Source: Vannielia litorea
Lineage (GTDB): Bacteria > Pseudomonadota > Alphaproteobacteria > Rhodobacterales > Rhodobacteraceae
Assembly: GCF_900142295.1 (NCBI RefSeq)
Contig: NZ_FSRL01000001.1
Coordinates: 2,542,001-2,606,000 of the forward strand
DNA: 64,000 bases
Direction of reading: 5' to 3'
The translations under genes and the position numbers were made by a program. Positions within the stretch are counted from its first letter, which is position 1, and every line of letters starts with the position of its first letter. This document shows, piece by piece, positions 34,801-43,764 of the stretch. The notes beneath the pieces were generated by a model. That model searched no databases and was not told the DNA's origin. It was given only the letters and a program-made list of their open reading frames with translations.

Positions 34801-34962
34801 TCACGCGGCGCCACTCATCCGCAGACTGTGCCCCAGCCGCTTCGCGCTGTTCACGGCGGTGTCGCGATGAAGCGACCAAGCCTGCGTGAGACCCACCAGT
34901 ATTACCAGCAGGTCGATTTCGCGGCCGTCCAGTCCGGTGGCTGCGGCGGCGCGGCGACCCAT
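34801..34962 (-). CDS. Possible 53-residue small protein
   Basis: A short minus-strand frame, too short for routine calling, with ATG at 34962 preceded by ATAGGATCGC. The product MGRRAAAATGLDGREIDLLV continues with an amphipathic or helical tail (GLTQAWSLHRDTAVNSAKRL) that reads like real protein rather than shadow sequence. It is convergent with the small membrane-protein gene. No family recognised. Confidence 0.35.
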   Translation of the reverse strand: MGRRAAAATGLDGREIDLLVILVGLTQAWSLHRDTAVNSAKRLGHSLRMSGAA

Positions 34963-35357
34963 GCGATCCTATCTTTCTGACTGGGGCGGGGTCACGCCAC
35001 GACGCCGCCCGCCATGAGGGCATCGATCAGCGCCGGACATTGCCTGACGAGCACCCAAAGGCGGAACGCCATACTGCTGATCCCAATGGCTTACTCGGGA
35101 GCCAACCGCGCTCTTACAGGGCTTTCAAGAATTAAAGCAGACGTCCGGCCGAACCGCGGCGAAGGACTGCTATCCGCCCTTCGTTCCAACCCGATATGGC
35201 GCCGAGCTTGACAAGCATCCGGCGGCGCCCCGCGTGCCGCTGTGCTTGCGGCTGCTTGTGGAAGCTGGCGTTCTCTGCTGATGCAACGGCCAATATCAAA
35301 AGGCGTACGGCGTCGGCTTGACCTGTGAACGTTGGTGAAATAGGTACGAGTTCGAGT
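34963..35357. other. Gene-free stretch before tRNA-Gly
   Basis: No convincing coding region on either strand. This is where composition changes from the lower-GC left half to the GC-rich right half. No direct copy of the tRNA 3' end was noticed here or at the left edge of the window. Confidence 0.5.
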
Positions 35358-35431
35358 GCGGGCGTTGTGTAATGGTAAGACCTCTGCCTTCCACGCAGAA
35401 GACGCGGGTTCGATTCCCGCCGCCCGCTCCA
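35358..35431 (+). tRNA. tRNA-Gly(TCC)
   Basis: A 74-base cloverleaf including encoded CCA. Acceptor stem GCGGGCG pairs with CGCCCGC; D-loop TGTAATGGTAAGA; anticodon stem TCTGC/GCAGA with loop CTTCCAC, giving anticodon TCC for glycine; T-arm GCGGG-TTCGATT-CCCGC. All four stems pair fully. Confidence 0.97.
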
Positions 35432-35575
35432 GAAATATCCCCTTCAGATTTCCGACAGGATGTCCGGTCCACGCGTCCACGTATCTTGGAGTCGGGGTGC
35501 GCCTCCGACGTCCCGCCAGCCTGCGCCGCCGAAGACGCGGCGGCGGGTCCCGCCGCTCGCGTCGGCTGTTCCGGG

Positions 35576-36466
35576 CTACTGACGCCGCGCCACGAGCCAG
35601 TTCTGCCAGCTTTCGAGGCCGCCGCCGAAGGCGTTGAGGTCGACCTTGCCGGCCACGCCGGGCACGATGCCGGTGCCGGAGTATTGCCAGAAGCTCCAGC
35701 GCTCTTCGGGGTAGCCCTCGGAGGGGTGCTTGGTGACCGCCCGCAGCCAGAACTCCTGGTTGCGCATCTGCCCGAGGTCATTGTCGCGGTAGAAATCGGG
35801 CGTGGTGTAGACCACCGGCCGCGTGCCATAGTGGCGGCCCACGATGGCGGTGAAACGGTCGATCTGGTCGCGCACCTCGGCCGCGCCGGGGCGGGCCGAA
35901 CAGGTGCGGGACTGGTGGTTCCACTCCATGTCGAGCACCGGCGGCAGGTCACCCGCCACCCGGCCCACGTTCTGGATGAACCAGGCCGCCTGCTCCTCGG
36001 GGGTGCGGCAGAAATAGTAGAAGTGATAGGCCCCCACCGGCACGCCGGCGGCACGGGCGCGCGGCGCGTTGACCGCATAGGCGGGGTCGAGGTGGTCGCC
36101 GCCCTCGGTGGCCTTCAGCCAGGCAAAGCGGATGCCCGACTGGCGGGCGGCGAAAAAGTCGATCTCGCCCTGGTAGCGCGAGGCGTCGATGCCGTGCACC
36201 GAGTAGCTCGCCGGGCTGATGCCCGACCACTCATGCGGTTTCACATCGCCGAAGCCGCGCGGGATGCCCGGTGCGGCGCTGGCGCTGACGTGGAGCTGGG
36301 TGGCCTTCTCGCCCTCGGCCATGCGCGGCATGGTGGGGCCTGCCGGGGGCCCGTCGAGCTGGGGGTTGCCGCAGCCTGCCAATATCAACGCAAGCAGCGC
36401 CGCCAGAACCGGGGCGCCAGATTTCACTGTCCGCACGATCAGTCTCCTGCTGTCTTCATGCTTCAT
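35576..36466 (-). CDS. Glycoside hydrolase family 25 lysozyme, lipoprotein
   Basis: A 296-residue muramidase that would cleave peptidoglycan glycan chains. The N-terminus has a lipoprotein signal with lipobox LAGC (about residue 32). GH25 motifs: VHGIDASRYQGEIDF (first catalytic Asp region), AYHFYYFCRTPEEQAAWF, LPPVLDMEWN (Asp/Glu pair) and WSFWQYSGTG. Residues 33-85 are a low-complexity linker. The gene is monocistronic and convergent with the tRNA. Confidence 0.93.
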   Translation of the reverse strand: MKHEDSRRLIVRTVKSGAPVLAALLALILAGCGNPQLDGPPAGPTMPRMAEGEKATQLHVSASAAPGIPRGFGDVKPHEWSGISPASYSVHGIDASRYQGEIDFFAARQSGIRFAWLKATEGGDHLDPAYAVNAPRARAAGVPVGAYHFYYFCRTPEEQAAWFIQNVGRVAGDLPPVLDMEWNHQSRTCSARPGAAEVRDQIDRFTAIVGRHYGTRPVVYTTPDFYRDNDLGQMRNQEFWLRAVTKHPSEGYPEERWSFWQYSGTGIVPGVAGKVDLNAFGGGLESWQNWLVARRQ

Positions 36467-36594
36467 GCCTCACGGGCCTTATACCAAGGCGCAGGCCGCA
36501 ATGCACATCACGTTTCATACCGCCGCGCGTCACAATGACCCTCTTGGCATGGCCTCCCCCGCCGGTTAATCCCTTCGCCCGAAGAGGAGAGCCG

Positions 36595-38388
36595 ATGGCG
36601 CAGCCCCCCCAGACCAACCCCGACGACCGCCCCGGCTCGCGCCGCGTGGGCGCACTCGGGGCGCTCGCCCCCTTCTTCGCGCCCTACAAGCGCATGGTCG
36701 TGGCCGCGCTTTGCGCGTTGGTGCTCACCGCCGGGGTCTCGCTGGTGCTGCCGATGGCGGCCCGCCGTGTGGTCGACAACTTCGGCTCCGCGGACGTGGC
36801 CCTGCTCGACCGCTACTTCTTCGGGGCCATCGGCATCGCCGCCGTCTTCGCGCTGGGCACGGCGCTGCGCTACTGGCTGGTCACCCGGCTCGGCGAGCGC
36901 GTGGTGGCCGACATCCGCAAGGCGGTGTTCGACCGGATGATCGGCATGTCGCCGGCCTATTACGAAAAGCTGATGACCGGCGAGGTGCTGAGCCGGATCA
37001 CCACCGACACCACGCTGATCCTCTCGGTGATCGGCTCCTCGGCCAGCTGGTTCCTGCGCAACATCCTGCTCTTCGTCGGCGGGCTGATCCTGATGTTCTT
37101 CACCACGCCCAAGCTCTCGCTGATGGTGCTGGGGATCATCCCGGTGGTGATCGTGCCGATCCTGGTGCTGGGCCGCCGCCTGCGCAGCCTGTCGCGCGAG
37201 AACCAGGACTGGATCGCCGCCTCCTCCGGCAATGCCTCCGAGGCGCTGCTGGCGGTGCAGACGGTTCAGGCCTTCACCCATGAGGCGCCCTCCCGCGCCC
37301 GCTTCGGCGAGGTGACCGAAAAGAGCTTCGACAGCGCCAAGAGCCGCATCACCGTGCGGGCGGCGATGACGGCGATCATCATCTTCGTGGTCTTCTGCGG
37401 CATCCTCGGCGTGCTCTGGATCGGCGCGCGCGACGTGCGCGACGGGGTGATGAGCGCGGGAGAGCTGGTGCAGTTCGTCATCTACGCGGGCATCATGGCG
37501 GGCGCCGTGGCCGCGCTCTCGGAGATCTGGGGCGAGCTGCAGCGCGCCGCGGGGGCCACCGAACGGCTGATCGAGCTGCTGGTGGCCGAGGATTCGGTGA
37601 CCGACCCGGCCGAGCCGCTCACGCTCGAGGGCCGCGCGCGCGGGGCTCTCGGTTTCCGCGACGTGGTCTTTCATTATCCCACCCGCCCGGGCGACGCCGC
37701 GCTCTCCGGCGTCAGCTTCGATGTGCAGCCGGGCGAGACCGTGGCGCTCGTCGGCCCCTCCGGCGCCGGCAAGTCCACCATCTTCCAGCTGCTCCTGCGC
37801 TTCTACGACCCGGCCTCCGGCGAGATCACCCTCGACGGCACGCGGCTCGACGCCATGACCCGCGAGGCGCTGCGCTCCCAGCTCGCCCTGGTGCCGCAGG
37901 ATCCGGTGATCTTTGCCGCCACGGTCGCCGAGAACATCCGTTTCGGTCGCCCCGGCGCCAGCCAGGCCGATGTCGAGGCCGCCGCCCGTGCCGCCGCCGC
38001 GCATGAGTTCATCACCGAGCTGCCCGAAGGCTACGAGACTTACGTGGGCGAGCGCGGCGCCATGCTCTCGGGCGGCCAGAAACAGCGCATCGCCATCGCC
38101 CGCGCGATCCTGCGCGACGCCCCCGTGCTGCTGCTCGACGAGGCCACTTCGGCGCTCGATGCCGAGAGCGAGCAGCTGGTGCAGAAGGCGGTCGAGGCGC
38201 TCTCCGCCGAGCGGACGACGCTGATCGTGGCCCACCGGCTCGCCACGGTCAAAAAGGCCGACCGTATCCTGGTGTTCGAGAAGGGCGAGGTGGTGGCGAC
38301 CGGCACCCACGACAGCCTGGTGGCCCAGGGCGGCCTCTACGCCCGGCTGGCCCGGCTGCAGTTTACCGAAGGCCTGGCGGCAGAGTGA
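36595..38388 (+). CDS. ABC exporter with fused membrane and ATPase domains (MsbA/LmrA-like)
   Basis: A 597-residue half-transporter. ATG 36595 follows AGAGGAGAGCCG. Residues 30-330 form six membrane helices of the type-1 exporter fold; residues 360-590 the ATPase: Walker A LVGPSGAGKSTIFQLL, signature LSGGQKQRIAIARAIL, Walker B VLLLDEATSALD and switch LIVAHRLATVKKADR. Likely exports a lipid or lipophilic compound. Directly upstream of, and probably independent from, an acyl-CoA synthetase gene. Confidence 0.94.
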   Translation: MAQPPQTNPDDRPGSRRVGALGALAPFFAPYKRMVVAALCALVLTAGVSLVLPMAARRVVDNFGSADVALLDRYFFGAIGIAAVFALGTALRYWLVTRLGERVVADIRKAVFDRMIGMSPAYYEKLMTGEVLSRITTDTTLILSVIGSSASWFLRNILLFVGGLILMFFTTPKLSLMVLGIIPVVIVPILVLGRRLRSLSRENQDWIAASSGNASEALLAVQTVQAFTHEAPSRARFGEVTEKSFDSAKSRITVRAAMTAIIIFVVFCGILGVLWIGARDVRDGVMSAGELVQFVIYAGIMAGAVAALSEIWGELQRAAGATERLIELLVAEDSVTDPAEPLTLEGRARGALGFRDVVFHYPTRPGDAALSGVSFDVQPGETVALVGPSGAGKSTIFQLLLRFYDPASGEITLDGTRLDAMTREALRSQLALVPQDPVIFAATVAENIRFGRPGASQADVEAAARAAAAHEFITELPEGYETYVGERGAMLSGGQKQRIAIARAILRDAPVLLLDEATSALDAESEQLVQKAVEALSAERTTLIVAHRLATVKKADRILVFEKGEVVATGTHDSLVAQGGLYARLARLQFTEGLAAE

Positions 38389-38564
38389 CAGGCGGGGCGC
38401 GTGCCCCTGCCCTGCCGGCACCGCTCGAAGGCCGCGCCGCACCCGCGGGAACCCCACGTCACATTTCCATGCCGCTTGATCCCTGCGCGGCTCTCGCTCA
38501 CTATCGCCCAACATGCCGCGGAGCCGCCATCAGAGCCGGACGCGCGGCCAAGGGGAGGACGACC

Positions 38565-40442
38565 ATGAGCTTTCAGAGCACCGCCGATCTGCGCGCGATC
38601 GAGAACCAGATGACCTGGGAAGAGCGCGGGATGCCCAAGACCATCTACCGCTTTCTCTCGAAGACCAGGGAGGCGCATGGCACCCGGCCCGCCGTCAGCT
38701 ACCAGCTGTTCTCCGATCCGGGCGCCAAGGCCGAGACCCTCACCTGGAACGAGCTGCACGCCAAGACGACCCAGGCCGCCAACCTCTTCCGCTCGCTCGG
38801 CGTCGGGCCGACCGACACCGTGGCCTACCTGCTGCCCAACGCCAACGAGACCGTCATCACCCTGCTGGGCGGCGCGGTGGCCGGCGTCGTCAACCCGATC
38901 AACCCGCTGCTCGAGCCCGATCACATCGCCGCAATCCTGCGCCAGACCAATGCCAAGGTGCTGGTGACGATGAAGAGCTTTCCCAAGTCCGACGTGGCCC
39001 AGAAGGCCGCCGAGGCGGTCAAGCACGCGCCCAGCGTCACCACGGTGCTCGAGGTCGACCTGCTGCACTACGTGACCGGCCTCAAGAAGTTCATCATCCC
39101 CTTCATCCGTCCCAAGACCGAGCATGGCCACCATGCCAACGTGATGGATTTCAACGCCGAGCTGGCCAAGCAGCGGCCCGATGCGCTGGAGTTCCCCGAC
39201 CCCGAGGACGACCGCGTCGCCGCCTACTTCCACACCGGCGGCACCACCGGCATGCCCAAGGTGGCCCAGCACAAGGTCTCGGGCATGGTCTACAACGGCT
39301 GGATCGGCCATGAGCTGCTGTTCTCGGAGCAGGACAACGTGATCTGCCCGCTGCCGCTGTTCCACGTCTTCGCCTGTCACGTGATCTTCATGGCGGCGAT
39401 CGCCAGCGGCATGCATGTGATCTTCCCCACCCCTGCCGGCTACCGGGGCGAGGGCGTGTTCGACAACTTCTGGAAGCTGGTCGAGCGCTGGAAGGTGAGC
39501 TTCATCATCACCGTCCCCACCGCGCTCTCGGCCCTCATGCAACGCCCGGTCAATGCCGACGTGAGCAGCGTCAAGACGGCCTTCTCCGGCTCTTCTCCGC
39601 TGCCTGTCGAGCTCTTCAACCGCTTCGAGAAGGCCACCGGCGTCGAGGTGGTGGAGGGCTATGGCCTCACCGAATGCACCTGCCTCGTGTCCTGCAACCC
39701 GCCCTCGGGTGAAAAGCGCATCGGCTCCGTGGGCCTGCCCTTTCCCTATACCGAGGTGAAGATCCTGCGCGACGGACCCGACGGCCCGGTCGAATGCGCC
39801 ACCGACGAGGTCGGCGAGATCTGCGTGTCGTCTCCCGGCGTCTTTCCGGGTTCGACCTACACGGAGCAGGACAAGAACCACAAGCTGTTCCACCACGATG
39901 TCTACCTGCGGACCGGCGACCTGGGCCGGATGGACGCCGACGGCTACCTCTGGATCACCGGCCGCGCCAAGGACCTCATCATCCGGGGCGGCCACAACAT
40001 CGACCCGGCGGAGATCGAAGACGCGCTGGCTGGCCACGAGGCCGTCGCCTTCGCCGGTGCCATCGGCCAGCCGGATGCCCATTCGGGCGAGCTGCCCTGC
40101 GCCTATGTCGAGCTGGTGGCCGGCGCCAAGGTGACCGAGCAGGAGCTGATCGACTTCGCCAATTCGCGCATCCACGAGCGCGCGGCCTACCCGAAGTATC
40201 TCGAGATCCTGCCCGAATTGCCCAAGACGGCGGTCGGCAAAGTCTTCAAGCCCGACCTGCGCAAGAGGGCTATCACCCGCGTCTACAACGAGGCGCTCGA
40301 GGGCTGTGGCGCCGAGGTGGCCGAGGTGGTCGAAGACAAGAAGCGCGGCCTCGTCGCCAAGCTCAAGAAGACCGGCGACACGGACGAGGCCAAGGTCGCC
40401 GAAGTCCTGGGCAGCTACACCCGCCCCTGGGATTGGGCGTGA
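38565..40442 (+). CDS. Acyl-CoA synthetase (AMP-forming)
   Basis: A 625-residue ANL-superfamily ligase. ATG 38565 follows GGGGAGGACG. AMP-binding motif AAYFHTGGTTGMPKVAQHKV, the A5-type VVEGYGLTECTCL, A8 hinge LRTGDLGRMDADGYLWITGR and the catalytic lysine motif LPKTAVGKVFKPDLRK are all present. It activates a carboxylic (probably fatty or aromatic) acid to its CoA thioester. About 175 bases separate it from the ABC exporter. Confidence 0.93.
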   Translation: MSFQSTADLRAIENQMTWEERGMPKTIYRFLSKTREAHGTRPAVSYQLFSDPGAKAETLTWNELHAKTTQAANLFRSLGVGPTDTVAYLLPNANETVITLLGGAVAGVVNPINPLLEPDHIAAILRQTNAKVLVTMKSFPKSDVAQKAAEAVKHAPSVTTVLEVDLLHYVTGLKKFIIPFIRPKTEHGHHANVMDFNAELAKQRPDALEFPDPEDDRVAAYFHTGGTTGMPKVAQHKVSGMVYNGWIGHELLFSEQDNVICPLPLFHVFACHVIFMAAIASGMHVIFPTPAGYRGEGVFDNFWKLVERWKVSFIITVPTALSALMQRPVNADVSSVKTAFSGSSPLPVELFNRFEKATGVEVVEGYGLTECTCLVSCNPPSGEKRIGSVGLPFPYTEVKILRDGPDGPVECATDEVGEICVSSPGVFPGSTYTEQDKNHKLFHHDVYLRTGDLGRMDADGYLWITGRAKDLIIRGGHNIDPAEIEDALAGHEAVAFAGAIGQPDAHSGELPCAYVELVAGAKVTEQELIDFANSRIHERAAYPKYLEILPELPKTAVGKVFKPDLRKRAITRVYNEALEGCGAEVAEVVEDKKRGLVAKLKKTGDTDEAKVAEVLGSYTRPWDWA

Positions 40443-40473
40443 TCCGACCCGGCCGGGCGCCTGACAGCTGACG

Positions 40474-41808
40474 TCAGGCGCCCGGCTTGGACCTTGCCGG
40501 CAGGCACAGCTCCAGCACCACCCGCTGCCCCAGCCCCTCCAGCCGGTGTCCGGGGATCAACTCCAGCCGCGCCCGTCGCGGGTGGCCCTCCGTCACCGTG
40601 ATCTCCGCCGCCTGCAACGGGTGCCGCGCCATTTCCTCGCGCGTCATCTGCCCGATATCCGCCCGCACCTGCCCGGCAAACCAGGCCTGCACCCGCGCCT
40701 GCAGCTGCGCCGCCCCTTCCGCCTCGGGCGCATCGGCCGCCATCCGCATCACATGCTGCGCGTATCGGGTGGCAAAGAGCAGGTAGGGCAGCCGGGTGAG
40801 CAGGCTTGCGCCCGCATCCCCCACCGGCGGCTCCGCCAGCACCTGCGCCCCGAAGAAGCACAGCGCCATCTGCCCCTTCCGCCGCAGCGGTGCCGCCAGC
40901 CCCAGCCGCGCCAGTTGCGCCTCTTGCCGCTCGTCGATCTCCGCCTCGACGGGCGATAGCCCCTCCGCGCGGGGCACCGGCAGCCCGTCCACCAGCCCGC
41001 CCCCCTCCAGCCCGCGGATCTCCGTCGCCCAACCATGCACTGCGACGGACCGCGCGATATTGCCCGCCATCGCATGGGCCGGGTTCACCCAACAGGGCGC
41101 ACCCCTTTCCTCGAAGGCGAACCCCGCGCCGGGAGAGGCCTCGCGCCCCCAGGGCAACCGGCCCAGGAGGCTGGGCAGGCAGAGGCACAGATACCGGCTC
41201 TCCGGCGCCTCCCGCAGCCGCCGCCAGCCCTCGCGCTCCGGCCCGTCGCACGCCCGCGCGATCTGGTCATGGTGCGGGATCCCTCCGCCCTCGAACAGCG
41301 ACAGCCCCGCCTGCGCCAGCACCGGCATCTGGCAGGCCTCTCCGATCCGGGCGAATGCGGCGAGCTGCTCGGCGTGGCGATGATCGAACACATCCTCCAC
41401 CACCAGCACCGCATAGGGCGCCGCGCCCCGCTCGGCATGGACATCCTCCAGCACCCGCCGCCGAAGCAGGGCCGCTGTCTCGCCGGGCTCTCCCACCGCC
41501 ATGTCCAGCACCCGTAGCTGCACCACGGCCCCGGGCGGCACGCGGGCGGCAAGCCCCGCCAGCCCCCGCCAGGCCCGCTCCAGCGCCCGCATCCGCGGAT
41601 GCGCCAGCACCGCATTCATCTGCGCCGAAAGCGCGGCATCGATCGCCGCCACCAGCGCCGCCACCGTCTCGGCCGGATCGGCCCTCACGCAGCCGGGCCG
41701 CCGCAGCGCTTCCACCGCAAGCCGCCGCCTCAGCCGGTCCGGCAGAGCGGCATGTTCCGCCCGCGTCTGCACCCGCCTGCCGAAAAACCGCTCGAGACAT
41801 CTCCACAT
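40474..41808 (-). CDS. Orphan TssC-like type VI secretion sheath large subunit
   Basis: A 444-residue protein from ATG 41808 (preceded by AAGAGGGGGCG); the frame extends upstream without family likeness. It matches TssC/VipB/ImpC: HPRMRALERAWRGLAGLA at 70-87 (family HP-x-F-x-x-LE-x-xWRGL), VLEDVHAERGAAPYAVLVVE at 119-138, SRYLCLCLPSLLGRLPW at 204-220, ATEIRGLEGGGLVDGLP at 261-277 and EAEIDERQEAQLARLGL plus FFGAQ at 288-322. No tssB, tssK or other T6SS gene is nearby. It is about 50 residues shorter than usual TssC and strongly GC-rich. Perhaps an ImpD-like second sheath protein or a relic. Confidence 0.85.
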   Translation of the reverse strand: MWRCLERFFGRRVQTRAEHAALPDRLRRRLAVEALRRPGCVRADPAETVAALVAAIDAALSAQMNAVLAHPRMRALERAWRGLAGLAARVPPGAVVQLRVLDMAVGEPGETAALLRRRVLEDVHAERGAAPYAVLVVEDVFDHRHAEQLAAFARIGEACQMPVLAQAGLSLFEGGGIPHHDQIARACDGPEREGWRRLREAPESRYLCLCLPSLLGRLPWGREASPGAGFAFEERGAPCWVNPAHAMAGNIARSVAVHGWATEIRGLEGGGLVDGLPVPRAEGLSPVEAEIDERQEAQLARLGLAAPLRRKGQMALCFFGAQVLAEPPVGDAGASLLTRLPYLLFATRYAQHVMRMAADAPEAEGAAQLQARVQAWFAGQVRADIGQMTREEMARHPLQAAEITVTEGHPRRARLELIPGHRLEGLGQRVVLELCLPARSKPGA

Positions 41809-42029
41809 CGCCACGCCCCCTCTTCGCCCAAGCCTGCGCCCGCCCTGCCCCCGGATCAACCCTGCCGCCTCCCCATGCGCCCCCGCTGCGGGTTTCCGGC
41901 GCGCGCCCGCGGTTTCCGATCCGCCCGCGCGGGGTGACGTTTCCACCGCCTCCATGGTCGGGGCCGGTGTTTTGTCCGCGCCGGACCCGTGCGATAGAGT
42001 GGAGGCCAAGAGGAGGAGAGAGCGCCGCG

Positions 42030-43706
42030 ATGAACCAGGCCAGCAAGGAATTCGCCCGCCGCGACGCCAGTCAGCCCAAGGGCCGGCAGGTCGAGGAGGC
42101 GGCGCTGGAAGAGGTGTCGCGCCTGCTGGGCGAGATGCCCCGCCGCCGCGACATGCTGATCGAGGCGCTGCACCTCATCCAGGACGGCCGCGGCCACCTC
42201 TCCGCGGCCCATCTCGCCGCCCTGGCCGAGCTCTTCCGCATGTCCCAGGCCGAGGTCTACGAGGTTGCCACCTTCTACCACCACTTCGATGTGGTGAAGG
42301 AGGGCGAGGCCGCGCCTGCGCCGGTCACCATCCGGGTCTGCGAGTCGCTCACCTGCACCCTCGCGGGCAGCGCCAGGCTGATCGAAACCCTCAAGGCCTC
42401 CACCGACCCCGAGCGCCTGCGCATCCAGCCCGTGCCCTGCATCGGCGCCTGCGACAAGGCCCCGGCGGCCCAGGTCGGCAAGCGCGCCATGGGCAAGGCC
42501 AGCGCCGAGGCCCTGACCGAGGCCGCCACCGGCCCGCTTGCCCCGGTGATCCCCGATTACGAGGGCCTCGCCGCCTACCGGGCGACAGGCGGCTACGGCA
42601 CCTACGAGAAGATCCGCGCGGGCGATATCAGCCCCGAGGCCGCGATCGAGACCATGTCGGACGCAGGCCTGCGCGGCCTGGGCGGCGCGGGCTTTCCGGC
42701 GGGCAAGAAATGGGGCTTCGTCCGCGGCTACGAGGGCCCGCGGCTGATGACCGTGAACGGCGACGAGGGCGAGCCCGGCACCTTCAAGGACCGCTGGTGG
42801 CTCGAGCGCCAGCCGCACCGGATGCTGGAGGGCGCGCTGATCGCCGCCCATGTCGTCGGCTGCGAGAGGATCTACATCTACATGCGCGACGAATACCCCG
42901 CCGTGCTCGAGATCCTGCGCGCCGAGGTCGAGGCGCTTGAGCACGCAGGCCTCGCCCATGTGCCGATCGAGATCCGCCGGGGCGCGGGGGCCTACATCTG
43001 CGGCGAGGAATCCGCGATGATCGAGAGCATCGAGGGCAAGCGCGGGCTGCCCCGCCACCGCCCGCCCTATATCGCCGAGGTCGGTCTGTTCGGCCGCCCC
43101 ACGCTCAACCACAACGTCGAAACCCTGCTCTGGGTGCCCGAGATCCTGCGCCACGGCGCGGCCTGGTTCGCCGATCAGGGCCAGGATGCCGATCACAGCG
43201 GGCTGCGCAGCTACTCGGTTTCGGGCCGGGTGGCCGAGCCCGGGGTCAAGCTCGCCCCGGCCGGCATCCCGCTGCGCCAGCTGATCGAAGAGCACTGCGG
43301 CGGCATGGCCGAGGGGCACGAGCTCAAGGCCTTTCTCCCCGGCGGCGCCTCGGGCGGGATCTTCCCCGCCTCGATGGCCGACACCCCGCTGAACTTCGGC
43401 TGTTTCGAGCCGCATGGCGGCTTCATCGGCTCCCACGCCGTGATGATCCTCAGCCAGCAGGATTCCATCCGCGAGGCCGTGCTCAACCTGATCCGCTTCT
43501 TCGAGCACGAGAGCTGCGGCCAATGCACCCCCTGCCGCTCCGGCACGGCCAAGGCCGCCGCGATCCTCGCGGGCGATGCACCCTCCACCGATCTGCTGAA
43601 CGACCTCGTCACCGTGATGACCGACAGCTCGATCTGCGGCCTCGGCCAGGCCGCGGGCAACCCGATCCGCCACCTCATCCGCTACTTCCCGGAGGAGCTG
43701 GCATGA
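42030..43706 (+). CDS. fdsB: NAD-dependent formate dehydrogenase, fused gamma-beta subunit (NuoE/NuoF-like)
   Basis: A 558-residue diaphorase subunit. Residues 1-155 are a NuoE/FdsG-type thioredoxin-like [2Fe-2S] domain (YEVATFYHHFDVV, CESLTC, CIGACDKAPAAQVG). Residues 170-558 are NuoF-like: GLGGAGFPAGKKWGFV (FMN/NADH), NGDEGEPGTFKDR, GAGAYICGEESAMIESIEG and the [4Fe-4S] region ESCGQCTPCR plus SSICGLGQ. It passes electrons from the formate-oxidising subunit to NAD. Fusion of the two subunits differs from organisms with separate fdsG and fdsB. ATG 42030 follows AGGAGGAGAG. Confidence 0.93.
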   Translation: MNQASKEFARRDASQPKGRQVEEAALEEVSRLLGEMPRRRDMLIEALHLIQDGRGHLSAAHLAALAELFRMSQAEVYEVATFYHHFDVVKEGEAAPAPVTIRVCESLTCTLAGSARLIETLKASTDPERLRIQPVPCIGACDKAPAAQVGKRAMGKASAEALTEAATGPLAPVIPDYEGLAAYRATGGYGTYEKIRAGDISPEAAIETMSDAGLRGLGGAGFPAGKKWGFVRGYEGPRLMTVNGDEGEPGTFKDRWWLERQPHRMLEGALIAAHVVGCERIYIYMRDEYPAVLEILRAEVEALEHAGLAHVPIEIRRGAGAYICGEESAMIESIEGKRGLPRHRPPYIAEVGLFGRPTLNHNVETLLWVPEILRHGAAWFADQGQDADHSGLRSYSVSGRVAEPGVKLAPAGIPLRQLIEEHCGGMAEGHELKAFLPGGASGGIFPASMADTPLNFGCFEPHGGFIGSHAVMILSQQDSIREAVLNLIRFFEHESCGQCTPCRSGTAKAAAILAGDAPSTDLLNDLVTVMTDSSICGLGQAAGNPIRHLIRYFPEELA

Positions 43707-43719
43707 CCGTCATCGGTAG

Positions 43720-43738
43720 GGTGGGCAATCTGCCCACC
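43720..43738. repeat. Small palindromic hairpin between the formate dehydrogenase genes
   Basis: GGTGGGCA-ATC-TGCCCACC, an 8-bp perfect inverted repeat in the 58-base gap between the two subunits. It resembles short intergenic palindromes dispersed in Rhodobacterales genomes (memory-based). It may form an mRNA hairpin that adjusts expression of the alpha subunit. Confidence 0.65.
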
Positions 43739-43764
43739 ACCCCCTCCCCCCCGGAGAGCGCGCA

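Noticed and set aside
35358..35431. tRNA-Gly as the attachment site of the left-hand island
   Set aside because: Islands normally lie on the 3' side of the tRNA, but here the atypical DNA is on the 5' side; no repeat of the tRNA 3' end was found near the integrase.
40806..42029. Possible N-terminal extension of the formate dehydrogenase beta subunit (frame open for 408 codons upstream)
   Set aside because: The extension is Pro/Ala/Arg-rich and antisense to the TssC-like gene; a strong ribosome binding site precedes ATG 42030.
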